NCBI GenBank assembly: GCA_017527905.1
Contig: JAFXPK010000044.1
Coordinates: forward strand, 1 to 37,678
Source: Paludibacteraceae bacterium
GTDB lineage: Bacteria > Bacteroidota > Bacteroidia > Bacteroidales > Paludibacteraceae
Length of the DNA stretch: 37,678 bases
Direction of reading: 5' to 3'
The notes beneath the pieces were generated by a model that did no database searches, was not told the DNA's origin, and was given only the letters and a program-made list of their open reading frames with translations. Each line of letters begins with the position of its first letter. The stretch's first letter is position 1. Shown here one piece after another: positions 8,809 to 16,722 of the stretch. A program made the translations under genes and the position numbers.

Positions 8809-9780
8809 ATGAATAGAAAATTATACTATATATTCCATAGCGGAAAGAACTTCAAGCTAGGGTATTATCTCAAGGCTTATTGCCGATTGCTGGTTCCTCG
8901 GTTCATCTATCGGAACGAGTTGTCCGAGCTATTGTCTGAACTGGAGGAGAGGCCTGACCGTGACTACATCCAGGAGCGTGTGGATTATTATTGCAAATTG
9001 TCCACTCCCGTTGAATTGCCGGCCTCCTGTGGTACGCTTCGTCAAGCGTGGAAAAAGGTTTGTGGCGGGACGGTCTATGACCATGACACGTATGAGTTCA
9101 CCCGCTACTTCTCCCCTGAGAAGAGATGGGCGTTCTTGCCGGGTGACATCGTGACGGTACCGGAACAACCTTCGGTGGTGAAGAGCAGGCCGCTGTGTGA
9201 TGATAATGACAACTCCGTCTTGCTTAAGTTGGACAAGATCCGCCATTTCATTTTTGTGGAGGATGACATTCCGTTTGAGAAGAAAACGTATAAGGTGCTT
9301 TTCCGTGGCAAGGTGAAGGGAAAGGAGCCGAGGAAGGCATTCATGCAGGCCTATTACGGTAATCCGCTCTTCGATGTGGGGGATGTGGGACGTCGGACAG
9401 ACTCTCCGATGGAGTGGCGCAAGGAGAAGTTGACGATCCGTGAGCACCTGGACTATAAGTTCATCATGGCGATTGAGGGGAATGACGTGGCGAGCAACCT
9501 GAAATGGGTGATGTCCTCCAATTCTCTGGCCGTGATGCCTCGCCCCACTTGCGAGACATGGTTCATGGAGGGTAAGCTAATCCCTAATTACCACTATGTT
9601 GAGGTGAAACCTGACTTCTCCGATGTGGAGGAGCGTACCCGCTATTACAACGACCATCCCGAGGAGGCGAAGGCGATCATTGCCCATGCGCATGAATACG
9701 TCGCCCAATTTAAGGACCAGAAGCGGGAAAAACTGATCTCCTTGGCGGTGTTGGACAAGTATTTCCAAATGGTTCATTAA
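8809..9780 (+). CDS. Glycosyltransferase family 90 (CAP10/LPS-modifying type)
   Basis: The protein has 323 residues from the ATG at 8809. An in-frame TTG at 8803 has a GGAGG six nt before it, but that sequence also encodes the MalQ C-terminus, so ATG is preferred. The C-terminal two thirds shows the CAP10/GT90 pattern: YKVLFRGKVKG, then MAIEGNDVASNLKWVMSSNS, then ETWFMEGKLIPNYHYVEV and DVEERTRYYNDH. Bacterial members include lipopolysaccharide core-modifying enzymes such as LpsA of Haemophilus and Pasteurella. The likely role is adding a sugar to surface glycan or LPS core at the cytoplasmic face of the inner membrane (inference). It is last in the run from holB, and a new promoter-like box follows at 9794. 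Confidence 0.85.
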   Translation: MNRKLYYIFHSGKNFKLGYYLKAYCRLLVPRFIYRNELSELLSELEERPDRDYIQERVDYYCKLSTPVELPASCGTLRQAWKKVCGGTVYDHDTYEFTRYFSPEKRWAFLPGDIVTVPEQPSVVKSRPLCDDNDNSVLLKLDKIRHFIFVEDDIPFEKKTYKVLFRGKVKGKEPRKAFMQAYYGNPLFDVGDVGRRTDSPMEWRKEKLTIREHLDYKFIMAIEGNDVASNLKWVMSSNSLAVMPRPTCETWFMEGKLIPNYHYVEVKPDFSDVEERTRYYNDHPEEAKAIIAHAHEYVAQFKDQKREKLISLAVLDKYFQMVH

Positions 9781-9793
9781 GCTACTTTTTTTG

Positions 9794-9801
9794 TATATTC
9801 G
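9794..9801 (+). promoter_or_regulatory. Near-consensus -7 box before the M20 deacylase gene
   Basis: TATATTCG differs from TAnnTTTG at one position and lies 23 nt before the start at 9825, in a 44-nt AT-rich gap. No clear -33 element is seen. It could start a separate transcript for the M20, RNase H, GldA and YbaK genes. Confidence 0.35.
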
Positions 9802-9824
9802 CGTAATTTTTTTAGTGAAAAAAG

Positions 9825-10907
9825 ATGGATTATCAGGAGGCACAAGACAGCGCGATAGATTTATTGCAGACCTTGATTACGATTCCCTCCTATAGTAGGG
9901 AAGAGGTAAAGCGCGCTGATTATTTACAAAAGTACATAGAGGCGAAGGGCTATATGGTCCGTCGCAAGGAGAACAACCTATGGATAATGGGGGCTGGATT
10001 CGATGAGACGAAGCCTACCGTAATGCTCAATTCCCACATCGATACGGTCCGTCCGACTTCCGGGTGGACGAAAGACCCTCATGCTCCGGTTGTGGAGCGT
10101 GGCACGCTTTATGGCTTGGGCAGTAACGATGCGGGGGCTTCTTTGGTATCGTTGCTCTTCTCCTTCTTTATCCTTACGGAGAAGAAACAACCCTATAACC
10201 TGATCTTCGCCGCCTCGGCCGAGGAGGAGGTTTCCGGCAGTAACGGTATGGAGCTGTTGCTGACTGAATTGCCGCACCTGGACTTCGCCATCGTGGGCGA
10301 GCCTACAGGCATGAACATCGCCATCGCCGAGAAGGGGTTGATGGTGGTGGATTGTGTGGCGCACGGCAAGTCGGGGCATGCTGCCCGTGAGGAGGGCGTC
10401 AATGCCATCTATAAGGCCATCCGTGATATTGAATGGATCCGCAACGAACGCCTGCCTAAGGTGTCGGACTTCCTTGGCCCCGTGAAGATGACGGTGACCA
10501 TGGTGCATGCGGGCACGCAACATAACGTGATACCGGACGAGTGTTCGTTCGTGATCGATGTCCGCACCAACGAGTGCTATTCGAACCAGGATGTCTTCGA
10601 AATATTGGAGAGCCGTCTGGAGTCTGAGATCAAGGCCCGTTCTTATCGTCTGACTTCATCGGGTGTTTCACCGTCCCTGCCGATCGTGCAGCGTGGTGTG
10701 GGTATGGGCATGACTACCTTCGGTTCGCCTACCCTTTCCGACCAGGCGTTCCTTCACTTCCCAAGCATCAAGCTGGGCCCGGGCAACTCTTCCCGCTCCC
10801 ATACGGCGGATGAATATATCGTGCTGAAGGAAATCAGGGATGCGATCCCAGCCTACGTGCAGTTGCTGGACGGCATGACGTTCGATAAATTTAGCGGTGA
10901 GAAGTAA
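9825..10907 (+). CDS. argE: M20-family metallodeacylase, acetylornithine deacetylase-like
   Basis: This 360-residue zinc hydrolase of the M20/ArgE-DapE family has metal ligands in NSHIDTVRP (His71, Asp73), GLGSNDAG (Asp102), AEEEVSGSNG (Glu133-135) and, near the C-terminus, SRSHTADEY. A dimerisation insert lies at about 165-275. Annotated Bacteroidota homologues are acetylornithine deacetylase-like. In Bacteroides, arginine synthesis uses N-succinylated intermediates, so the physiological substrate may be an N-succinyl or N-acetyl derivative of ornithine or citrulline; this cannot be read from sequence. No other arg gene lies nearby. It overlaps the RNase H gene by one base (TAATG). The M20 family is certain; the substrate is not. 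Confidence 0.8.
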   Translation: MDYQEAQDSAIDLLQTLITIPSYSREEVKRADYLQKYIEAKGYMVRRKENNLWIMGAGFDETKPTVMLNSHIDTVRPTSGWTKDPHAPVVERGTLYGLGSNDAGASLVSLLFSFFILTEKKQPYNLIFAASAEEEVSGSNGMELLLTELPHLDFAIVGEPTGMNIAIAEKGLMVVDCVAHGKSGHAAREEGVNAIYKAIRDIEWIRNERLPKVSDFLGPVKMTVTMVHAGTQHNVIPDECSFVIDVRTNECYSNQDVFEILESRLESEIKARSYRLTSSGVSPSLPIVQRGVGMGMTTFGSPTLSDQAFLHFPSIKLGPGNSSRSHTADEYIVLKEIRDAIPAYVQLLDGMTFDKFSGEK

Positions 10908-11545
10908 TGGCTCAAAAGCGGAAATTCTATGTCGTGTGGGAAGGCCGGGAGATCGGTGTCTTCCGCACCTGGCCGGATTGTGAGGCGCAGATTAAGAATT
11001 TCCCGAAGGCGAAATATAAGTCGTTCGAGACGGAAGAGGAGGCTATGGAGGCTTTCCAGAACGGCCACGAGGATTATGTCTCGCACAGGGCCGACGTGAA
11101 GCATATGCTCCCCGACTACCGTAACTTGGAGTCGGGCGGACCCGACCTCGAATCGCTTGCCGTGGATGCGGCGTGTAGCGGAAACCCTGGCAAAATGGAG
11201 TACCGTGGCGTCTACCTCCGCTCTAGGGAGGAGGTCTTCCACATGGGGCCGTTGGAGCAGGGCACGAATAATATAGGCGAGTTCCTTGCCATTGTGCATG
11301 GCCTGGCCTTGATGAAGCAGAAAAGCCTTTCGCTGCCCATCTACTCGGATAGCGCCAATGCGATATCGTGGGTGAAGCAGAAGAAGTGCAAGACGAAGCT
11401 GGAGAAGACGGAAAAGAACGAGCGGATCTTCGATTTGATTGTCCGTGCCGAGAAATGGCTGCGGGAGAACAGTTACACGAATCCTATCCGTAAGTGGGAG
11501 ACGAGGGACTGGGGAGAGATACCAGCGGATTTCGGTAGAAAATAA
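10907..11545 (+). CDS. rnhA: Ribonuclease H with N-terminal viroplasmin (Cauli_VI) domain
   Basis: The protein has 212 residues. Positions 5-50 (KFYVVWEGREIGVF through the Phe at 50) form the viroplasmin/Cauli_VI domain, a small fold that binds RNA:DNA hybrids and also precedes eukaryotic RNase H1. The RNase HI core follows after a short linker, with catalytic carboxylates at Asp87 (VDAACSGNPG), Glu125 (NNIGEFLA), Asp148 (YSDSANA) and Asp208 (IPADFGRK). It degrades RNA in RNA:DNA hybrids such as R-loops and replication primers. Its start shares one base with the preceding stop, and gldA starts 13 nt after its stop. This two-domain form is common in Bacteroidota. Confidence 0.92.
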   Translation: MAQKRKFYVVWEGREIGVFRTWPDCEAQIKNFPKAKYKSFETEEEAMEAFQNGHEDYVSHRADVKHMLPDYRNLESGGPDLESLAVDAACSGNPGKMEYRGVYLRSREEVFHMGPLEQGTNNIGEFLAIVHGLALMKQKSLSLPIYSDSANAISWVKQKKCKTKLEKTEKNERIFDLIVRAEKWLRENSYTNPIRKWETRDWGEIPADFGRK

Positions 11546-11558
11546 ATTGTGAATCATC

Positions 11559-12515
11559 ATGTCGATAACGGTAGAACATCTATACAAGAGCTATGGAAAG
11601 CAGTTGGTGCTGAATGACATCAGCTTTTCCATCAAGAGCGGGGAGATCGTCGGTTTCCTCGGCAATAATGGTGCCGGCAAGTCCACAACCATGAAGATCA
11701 TCACGGGCTACTTGGAGGCGGACAGCGGACACGTGGATGTCTGCGGAGTCGATGTGGCGAAGAACACGCTCGAGGCGCACCGCAAGATCGGTTACCTGCC
11801 GGAACATAACCCTATCTACCCAGATATGTATGTGCGTGAGTACCTGCAGTTCGTGGCGGGGCTCTACAAACTGGGGAAGGGGGCGAATGCCCGTGTCGAC
11901 GAGATGATCGAACGCACAGGCCTGACCCGTGAATACAAGAAGAAAATCGGTATGCTCTCCAAGGGTTATCGCCAACGTGTGGGATTGGCCCAGGCGCTGA
12001 TTCCGGACCCGGAGGTGCTGATCCTCGACGAGCCTACGACGGGCTTGGACCCTAACCAAATAGATGAGGTCCGTTCCTTGATCAAGGAGGTGGGACGGGA
12101 GAAGACCGTGATGCTCTCCACCCATATCATGCAGGAGGTCTCCGCTATCTGCGACCGCGTGATCATCATCAACAAGGGAAGGATTGCGGTGGATGATAAG
12201 GAGCGTGCCGTCGTGTCGGTGCAGGATGACCACCACTTTGCCATCTTGGCGGAGTTCTCCGCTCCTCAATCCGTTGAGGCTCTGCGGAAGATGGAGAACG
12301 TGCTTTCCGTATCGGAGTCGGGCGTTAACACCTATCTCCTGCAATGCACTGCGGACGAGCGGGAACGGGTCTTCCGTTATGCGGTGGAACAAAAGACCTC
12401 TTTGTTGACGTTGAAGCTTCAGGAGAAATCGATGGAGGATGTCTTCCGTAATTATACAAAACAGCAGGAAAATGGCGGAAAAAATACAGAAAACGAATGC
12501 GGCGAGACTGCTTGA
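11559..12515 (+). CDS. gldA: GldA-like ABC transporter ATP-binding protein
   Basis: The protein has 318 residues, and all ABC ATPase motifs are present: Walker A GNNGAGKST (35-43), signature LSKGYRQR (about 134-141), Walker B LILDEPTTGLDP and the H-loop STH. The C-terminal extension beyond the nucleotide-binding domain fits GldA and related ABC-2 exporter ATPases. In Flavobacterium GldA works with membrane proteins GldF and GldG, and all three are required for gliding. Here no permease gene is adjacent, so its partner must be encoded elsewhere. Its last 44 nt overlap the ybaK start region in another frame, adding a Lys/Asn/Glu-rich tail. GldA is the best name; another ABC-2 type exporter ATPase is possible. 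Confidence 0.8.
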   Translation: MSITVEHLYKSYGKQLVLNDISFSIKSGEIVGFLGNNGAGKSTTMKIITGYLEADSGHVDVCGVDVAKNTLEAHRKIGYLPEHNPIYPDMYVREYLQFVAGLYKLGKGANARVDEMIERTGLTREYKKKIGMLSKGYRQRVGLAQALIPDPEVLILDEPTTGLDPNQIDEVRSLIKEVGREKTVMLSTHIMQEVSAICDRVIIINKGRIAVDDKERAVVSVQDDHHFAILAEFSAPQSVEALRKMENVLSVSESGVNTYLLQCTADERERVFRYAVEQKTSLLTLKLQEKSMEDVFRNYTKQQENGGKNTENECGETA

Positions 12516-12960
12516 CAGCAAGAAGATCAAGTACGAATTGGTCCCTTATGTGGTGGACGAGTCTGACCTGAGCGCTATCCATGTGGCGGCGCAACTAAAC
12601 GAACCCATCGAATTGGTTTTTAAGACATTGGTGCTTCGTGGCGACCGTAATGGCATCTTCGTGTGTGTGGTGCCGGGTGCTGACGAGGTGGATCTGAAGC
12701 TGGCCGCGAAGGTCTCCGGCAACAAGAGCTGCGCCTTGGTGCCGATGAAGGAGATTTTAGGTCTGACGGGCTATATCCGCGGAGGATGTTCCCCATTAGG
12801 CATGAAGAAGAGCTATCCTACCTACATCCATTCCACCGCCCCCGATTATGAATTCATCTATGTGAGTGCGGGCGTGCGCGGGTTGCAGATCAAGATAGAC
12901 CCGAAAGAACTCATCGGCTGCTGCTCCATGACGGTGGCGGAGCTGGTGGTGAATGGGTAA
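12472..12960 (+). CDS. ybaK: YbaK/EbsC-type Cys-tRNA(Pro) deacylase
   Basis: The protein has 162 residues from the ATG at 12472. Starting here is necessary because the conserved KTNAARLLD segment begins at residue 7; an ATG 33 nt further upstream is less likely. The single editing domain contains the catalytic lysine Lys51 (VFKTLVLRGD), the substrate loop GGCSPLGMKK and the GLQIKIDP strand. The enzyme removes cysteine mischarged onto tRNA(Pro) by prolyl-tRNA synthetase, protecting translation accuracy. The gene overlaps the end of gldA by 44 nt. It is the last rightward gene before the convergent glsB and shares the bidirectional terminator at 13171-13201. Confidence 0.92.
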   Translation: MAEKIQKTNAARLLDSKKIKYELVPYVVDESDLSAIHVAAQLNEPIELVFKTLVLRGDRNGIFVCVVPGADEVDLKLAAKVSGNKSCALVPMKEILGLTGYIRGGCSPLGMKKSYPTYIHSTAPDYEFIYVSAGVRGLQIKIDPKELIGCCSMTVAELVVNG

Positions 12961-13093
12961 GCCTATCTCCCTATTATAGGTAAGGCTGTCGGCTCAGCCA
13001 TAGCTTGAAGAGTGAGTCGTTGAACGAAACCTCTTGGACATCTATCTGTATGAGGTCCTTCTTTTGTGATGCATTAGGAATTCCTCTCCTCTG

Positions 13094-13138
13094 TTACTAA
13101 TAACTTTATTACTAACAACCCTATTACTAACAATGTTG
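13094..13138 (+). repeat. Three tandem copies of a 15-nt unit
   Basis: TTACTAAYAAC-type units begin at 13094, 13109 and 13124, an exact period of 15, in the ybaK-glsB convergent gap. The first ten or eleven bases of each unit are nearly identical and the last few differ. No coding function is evident. Confidence 0.8.
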
Positions 13139-13170
13139 TTACAACTATCGTGTGGGGTGGTAAAAAGGGA

Positions 13171-13201
13171 AAGGCACTTGTGAGAGCGTCACGAGTGCCT
13201 T
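13171..13201. terminator. Bidirectional terminator between convergent ybaK and glsB
   Basis: The arms 13171-13183 and 13189-13201 form a 13-bp stem with one T-G pair around a GAGCG loop. T residues follow on the plus strand (CCTTTTAA), and A-rich sequence before the left arm gives T residues on the minus strand. It can end both converging transcripts. Confidence 0.8.
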
Positions 13202-13223
13202 TTAATCGTCTATGTAAGTTAAC

Positions 13224-14198
13224 TTAGCAAATCTTTCCGTATCCTACCCCCATGTTGTCCTCGCTGAGCTTCTCCTCCAGATAGGTCTGCACGTGGCGGA
13301 CGCGTTTCTCCTCGAAGATCTCCTCGATGGTGATCATGAGACCCGTCTCCAGCACATCGTTGAACTCGTCGTTGATGCAGGAACCGAAGGTGCGCATGGT
13401 AGGGGAGAGCGCCATGTAGGCGTTGATGAGCGGAGGAATATTGTGACCTAAAAGTTTGATCTGTTTCTTTAGTATGCTATAGTCCTCCTTGTAGTTTCCT
13501 CCGCAGAATATTTTCTCCATCTCCTTGAGGTTGTCGTCGAATTTCACTGGGATTTTAGGGAAGACCAGATTGTCGTTGTCCGGGAAGTACTTATGCATGA
13601 AGTACATGATGAACGACCTTGCGTCCTCCTTGAAGGAAGGGTAGATGGTCGCTTTCCCGAAGAAATACTTGGATTGAGGGATGGAGACCATCAGTGCGCC
13701 CAATCCGTCCCAGAGGTTATCCAGCGCATAGAGGCTTTTCGCGCCCATGCGTGACGATTGGTATTCCGGACGTACGAAAGAGCGTCCGAGTTCTATGGTG
13801 TAGGGGAGGAACTCCTTGATGAACTTCTCCGAGTAGGCGAAGAGGTGGGAAGAGGTGAGCTTAGGGCTTCCGTCCTCGAAGAACGAAGCCTCGGAGCCGT
13901 GCAGGTAACGGTATCCGCCGATGATCTCTTTCTCTTCCGGGTTCCACACGATGAGTTGGTGGTAAGGATGCTCCATGGTGTCGTATTCATCGATGTCGCA
14001 GGATAATCCCACGCCCCCGCCAGCGGTACGGAAGGAGATCTCTCGCAAGCGGCCGATTTCTTTCATGACGTTTGGGGAGTCATGATGCGTGACCACATAT
14101 ATCTCGTTGTTGCATTTGTTTGTCTTGCGCAACAGTTTGTCTTTTGTCAGCTCCTCGACTAGCAAGTCGGGGTTAATCGGCTCGATGATGTCTTCCAT
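13224..14198 (-). CDS. glsB: GlsB-like N-acyltransferase (glycine/ornithine-lipid synthesis)
   Basis: This leftward gene encodes a 324-residue GNAT-fold protein of the OlsB-like group. Its sequence includes EIGRLREISFRTAGGG near the N-terminus, then GGYRYLHG and TIELGRSFVRPEYQ, typical of long-chain N-acyltransferases in this group. In Bacteroides thetaiotaomicron GlsB puts a 3-hydroxy-acyl chain on the amino group of glycine, and GlsA then adds a second acyl group. Here the acyltransferase partner lies immediately upstream (37-nt gap), supporting the pathway assignment. The product would be an amino-acid lipid of the cell envelope. Assignment is from pattern and gene pairing; ornithine lipid remains possible. 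Confidence 0.78.
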   Translation of the reverse strand: MEDIIEPINPDLLVEELTKDKLLRKTNKCNNEIYVVTHHDSPNVMKEIGRLREISFRTAGGGVGLSCDIDEYDTMEHPYHQLIVWNPEEKEIIGGYRYLHGSEASFFEDGSPKLTSSHLFAYSEKFIKEFLPYTIELGRSFVRPEYQSSRMGAKSLYALDNLWDGLGALMVSIPQSKYFFGKATIYPSFKEDARSFIMYFMHKYFPDNDNLVFPKIPVKFDDNLKEMEKIFCGGNYKEDYSILKKQIKLLGHNIPPLINAYMALSPTMRTFGSCINDEFNDVLETGLMITIEEIFEEKRVRHVQTYLEEKLSEDNMGVGYGKIC

Positions 14199-14235
14199 TT
14201 AATGTGTTTTTTGTCGTTTGGGGGTCCGCTCGTCC

Positions 14236-15063
14236 TTATAAACTATATGCCTTTTGCTTTACCCATTCCGCCCATTCGGACTCTGTCTTTTCCTTTGTGA
14301 AAGTCTCATAGGGAATGGGTTCACCTATTTTGACCGTAAAAGTTTTGTCCTTCTGTTTGAATAGCTCGTTGGCTAGGAATAGCATCTCTATGTTGAATTT
14401 AATCCCCAGCTTGGAACGATAGTAGGCTAAGTTGTAAAAGAACTTTGAGTTTTTACCCTCGAAATACAAAGGTATAATATTTCGGTGATATTGCACCGCC
14501 TTTTTAATGAAAGTTTTTTTCCATTCGTTATCTTTTATTTTCCCGTCTTTTTGTCGCCTTGAGCATTGCCCGGCGGGGAAAAAGAGTATGGCGGAGTCCG
14601 ATTCGCACGCTTCGTTGATGAGTTCGCCCGTGTTTCTAGCCTGACCTCCTATTTTGCTGATCGGAATGAAGAATTCCTTTAGGTTGTCGACGTACATGAG
14701 GAAATCGTTCACCGGCACTTGCAATTGCTTGTAGTGGTTGGTGAGCACTTGGATCAGGGCGATGCCGTCCGCTCCGCCCAAAGGGTGGTTGGAGGCGAAG
14801 ATGACCTTCGAGTCCTGCGGGATGTTCTCCTCCCCGACGATGTTGAAACGGATGTGGAAGTGGTCGCGCAGCACCGTCTCCGCGAAATCATGTCCCCATA
14901 AATGCCCGTAAGTCCTGAAAATGTAGTTGATTTCATCCTCGTGGATGATCTTCTTGAGCCAATTGATGAGAAACCTCGGAATTCTTTTTTTGATTTTTGG
15001 TATTTTTTTCTCCAGTATCTCGTCAATATTTATTTTGTCTTTTGATGAATTTTTATTCTCCAT
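14236..15063 (-). CDS. glsA: GlsA-like lyso-lipid O-acyltransferase
   Basis: The protein has 275 residues from the ATG at 15063; an in-frame TTG at 15093 lies inside the promoter box and is rejected. The plsC-type acyltransferase motif reads NHPLGGADG (Asn92-His93 to Asp99-Gly100), one residue longer than the textbook H-x4-D spacing but a form seen in the hemolysin-like acyltransferase subgroup. A glycine/proline-containing block FFPAGQCSRR and the IIPLYFEGKNS segment follow. It would transfer an acyl chain to the hydroxyl of the N-acyl-amino acid made by GlsB, at the inner membrane. It is the first gene of a two-gene leftward operon with glsB, driven from the TATATTTG box at 15091-15098. Confidence 0.78.
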   Translation of the reverse strand: MENKNSSKDKINIDEILEKKIPKIKKRIPRFLINWLKKIIHEDEINYIFRTYGHLWGHDFAETVLRDHFHIRFNIVGEENIPQDSKVIFASNHPLGGADGIALIQVLTNHYKQLQVPVNDFLMYVDNLKEFFIPISKIGGQARNTGELINEACESDSAILFFPAGQCSRRQKDGKIKDNEWKKTFIKKAVQYHRNIIPLYFEGKNSKFFYNLAYYRSKLGIKFNIEMLFLANELFKQKDKTFTVKIGEPIPYETFTKEKTESEWAEWVKQKAYSL

Positions 15064-15090
15064 GACATCTGTTTTCTTGTATTTATGGTG

Positions 15091-15098
15091 CAAATATA
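15091..15098 (-). promoter_or_regulatory. Promoter -7 box for glsA-glsB
   Basis: Minus-strand TATATTTG matches TAnnTTTG exactly and lies 27 nt before the glsA ATG. A clear -33 element is not evident. This promoter and the rightward dcw promoter are divergent, about 100-130 nt apart. Confidence 0.5.
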
Positions 15099-15193
15099 AT
15101 GAATTCCTGCGTAAAATGCCCTTTTTTGTGGGGTTTCAGTGTTGTTTGTAAATTGTTGAAAAATAGTGGAAAGAGAGTGTAAAAAAAGTGAAG

Positions 15194-15208
15194 TGGGGCA
15201 TTGTGGGG
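15194..15208 (+). promoter_or_regulatory. Probable MraZ operator (two TGGGG boxes, 10-nt period)
   Basis: TGGGG at 15194-15198 and again at 15204-15208 are separated by five bases. MraZ of E. coli recognises TGGGN repeats spaced by 5 nt in front of its own operon. The -33 element TTG (15201-15203) lies between the two boxes, so binding would block the promoter. The match to the known pattern is seen directly; the regulatory role is inferred. Confidence 0.55.
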
Positions 15209-15231
15209 GAAAGTAAAATGTTATATCTTTG
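15201..15231 (+). promoter_or_regulatory. Promoter of the dcw (division and cell wall) cluster
   Basis: TTG (15201-15203), a 20-nt spacer and TATCTTTG (15224-15231) form a full Bacteroidota promoter. The mraZ ATG is 25 nt downstream. No equally good promoter was noticed inside the cluster, so it may drive much of the 17-kb gene run. Confidence 0.65.
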
Positions 15232-15256
15232 TAATTGTGAATAATTAGACTATCGT

Positions 15257-15712
15257 ATGCAGCAGTTTTTAGGAAACATGGAAGCGAAATTGGATGTCAA
15301 GGGGCGCGTGTTCGTCCCTGCAGCCTACCGACGCGCCTTGGAAAAGGAGGGCGACGCTGCCTTGTACCTGCGCCTGGATACGGTGACTAAGTGCGTGAAG
15401 CTCTATCCTGCCTCCGAGTGGAATAAGCTCAACGAGGAGTTCGTCTCCCACCTTAACATGTGGAACAAGGACGACCTCAGGCTCTACCGCCAGTTCACCG
15501 CCGGCGTGGAGATGGTGGAGCTGGATGCGAGCGGGCGTATTCTCTTGCAGAAAAAGCACATCGACGCTATTCAGGTCTCTACGGACGTGCTGTTCGTCGG
15601 CGTGGGTAGTTATTTCGAGATATGGAACAAGCCTAATTTCGAGGCTGACCTCTATGGCGATGCCGATTTTTCCGATGCGTTGCAGTCTAAGATGGGTAAC
15701 GTGTCATTTTGA
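15257..15712 (+). CDS. mraZ: Transcriptional regulator MraZ
   Basis: The protein has 151 residues, the usual MraZ size. It has two AbrB-like SpoVT domains. The first includes NMEAKLDVKGRVFVPAAYR (about 8-26), and the second ELDASGRILLQKK (about 88-100); each carries the DxxGR signature. MraZ forms a ring-shaped oligomer, binds direct repeats ahead of its own gene and dampens expression of the dcw cluster. The pair of TGGGG boxes at 15194-15208 fits this autoregulation. It is first in the cluster, and the rsmH ATG lies 5 nt past its stop. Confidence 0.95.
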   Translation: MQQFLGNMEAKLDVKGRVFVPAAYRRALEKEGDAALYLRLDTVTKCVKLYPASEWNKLNEEFVSHLNMWNKDDLRLYRQFTAGVEMVELDASGRILLQKKHIDAIQVSTDVLFVGVGSYFEIWNKPNFEADLYGDADFSDALQSKMGNVSF

Positions 15713-15717
15713 TAGGA

Positions 15718-16626
15718 ATGGAGAATGTTTATCATACACCGGCTTTGTTGCTCCCTTGCATGGAGGGGCTGTCCATTCGTCCTGACGGGACGTATGTGGA
15801 TGTGACCTTCGGCGGTGGCGGGCACTCCCGGGAGATCCTTAACCGGCTCTCCCCGAAGGGGCGCCTCCTTTCCTTCGACCAGGACTTGGATGCCGCGCAA
15901 AACGCTTTCGATGATGAACGCTTCACTTTCGTGAGGGGTAACTTCAAACACCTTTCCAATTTCCTTAAATATTATGGTGCGGAGAAGGTGGATGGTATAT
16001 TGGCGGACTTGGGTGTCTCTTTCCACCATTTCGACGACGCCTCCAGAGGTTTCTCCTTCCGCTTCGACGGCGACTTGGATATGCGTATGAACCAAAAGGC
16101 TCGACTCTCCGCGGCTGATGTGCTGAACACCTACGAGGAGGAGCAGCTGACTGATATATTCCGCCTTTATGGCGAACTCTCTTCCGCTAAACGCTTGGCT
16201 GCTGCCATCGTGCGGACGAGGTCGACAAAACGTTTCGAAAAGGTCTCTGACTTATTGGAGGTGGCTGACCCGTTCGTGGGTAGGGACCGCCAGAAAAAGG
16301 ATATGGCGAAACTCTTCCAGGCGATCCGCATCGAGGTGAACGGTGAGATGGATGCCTTGAAGCGCTTCCTCTCGCAGACGGTCTCGTCGCTCAAACCGGG
16401 CGGCAGGTTGGTGGTGCTGACTTACCACTCCTTGGAGGACAGGCTCGTGAAGAACTTCATGCGGGCGGGCAATATGGAAGGCAATGTGGAGCAGGATTTC
16501 TTCGGGAATAAACTCTCTCCCTTCCGGTTGGTGAATAACAAGCCTATCGTGCCGGACGATGCCGAGATAGAGGCGAACCCGAGGTCACGTAGCGCTAAGT
16601 TGCGCATCGCGGAATTGTTGGGATAG
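15718..16626 (+). CDS. rsmH: 16S rRNA (cytosine1402-N4)-methyltransferase RsmH (MraW)
   Basis: The protein has 302 residues from the ATG at 15718; a TTG three codons earlier would overlap the mraZ stop. SAM-binding sequence YVDVTFGGGGHSREIL is at about 26-41. ILADLGVSFHHFDDASRGFSF, LAAAIVRTR and VLTYHSLEDRLVK are classic MraW blocks. It methylates N4 of C1402 in the ribosomal decoding centre and is the usual second gene of dcw clusters. A 96-nt gap follows before ftsL, holding a weak GGTGA/TCACC hairpin (about 16633-16653) and an AT-rich leader. Confidence 0.95.
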   Translation: MENVYHTPALLLPCMEGLSIRPDGTYVDVTFGGGGHSREILNRLSPKGRLLSFDQDLDAAQNAFDDERFTFVRGNFKHLSNFLKYYGAEKVDGILADLGVSFHHFDDASRGFSFRFDGDLDMRMNQKARLSAADVLNTYEEEQLTDIFRLYGELSSAKRLAAAIVRTRSTKRFEKVSDLLEVADPFVGRDRQKKDMAKLFQAIRIEVNGEMDALKRFLSQTVSSLKPGGRLVVLTYHSLEDRLVKNFMRAGNMEGNVEQDFFGNKLSPFRLVNNKPIVPDDAEIEANPRSRSAKLRIAELLG

Positions 16627-16722
16627 TATAAATGGTGAGTTCTTTGGATTCACCGTTTTTGTAAAACAAATATTAATTGGGTCTCTGATTTATTCGGAAC
16701 CCTCTTTTTAAGTTGTTGTGTT

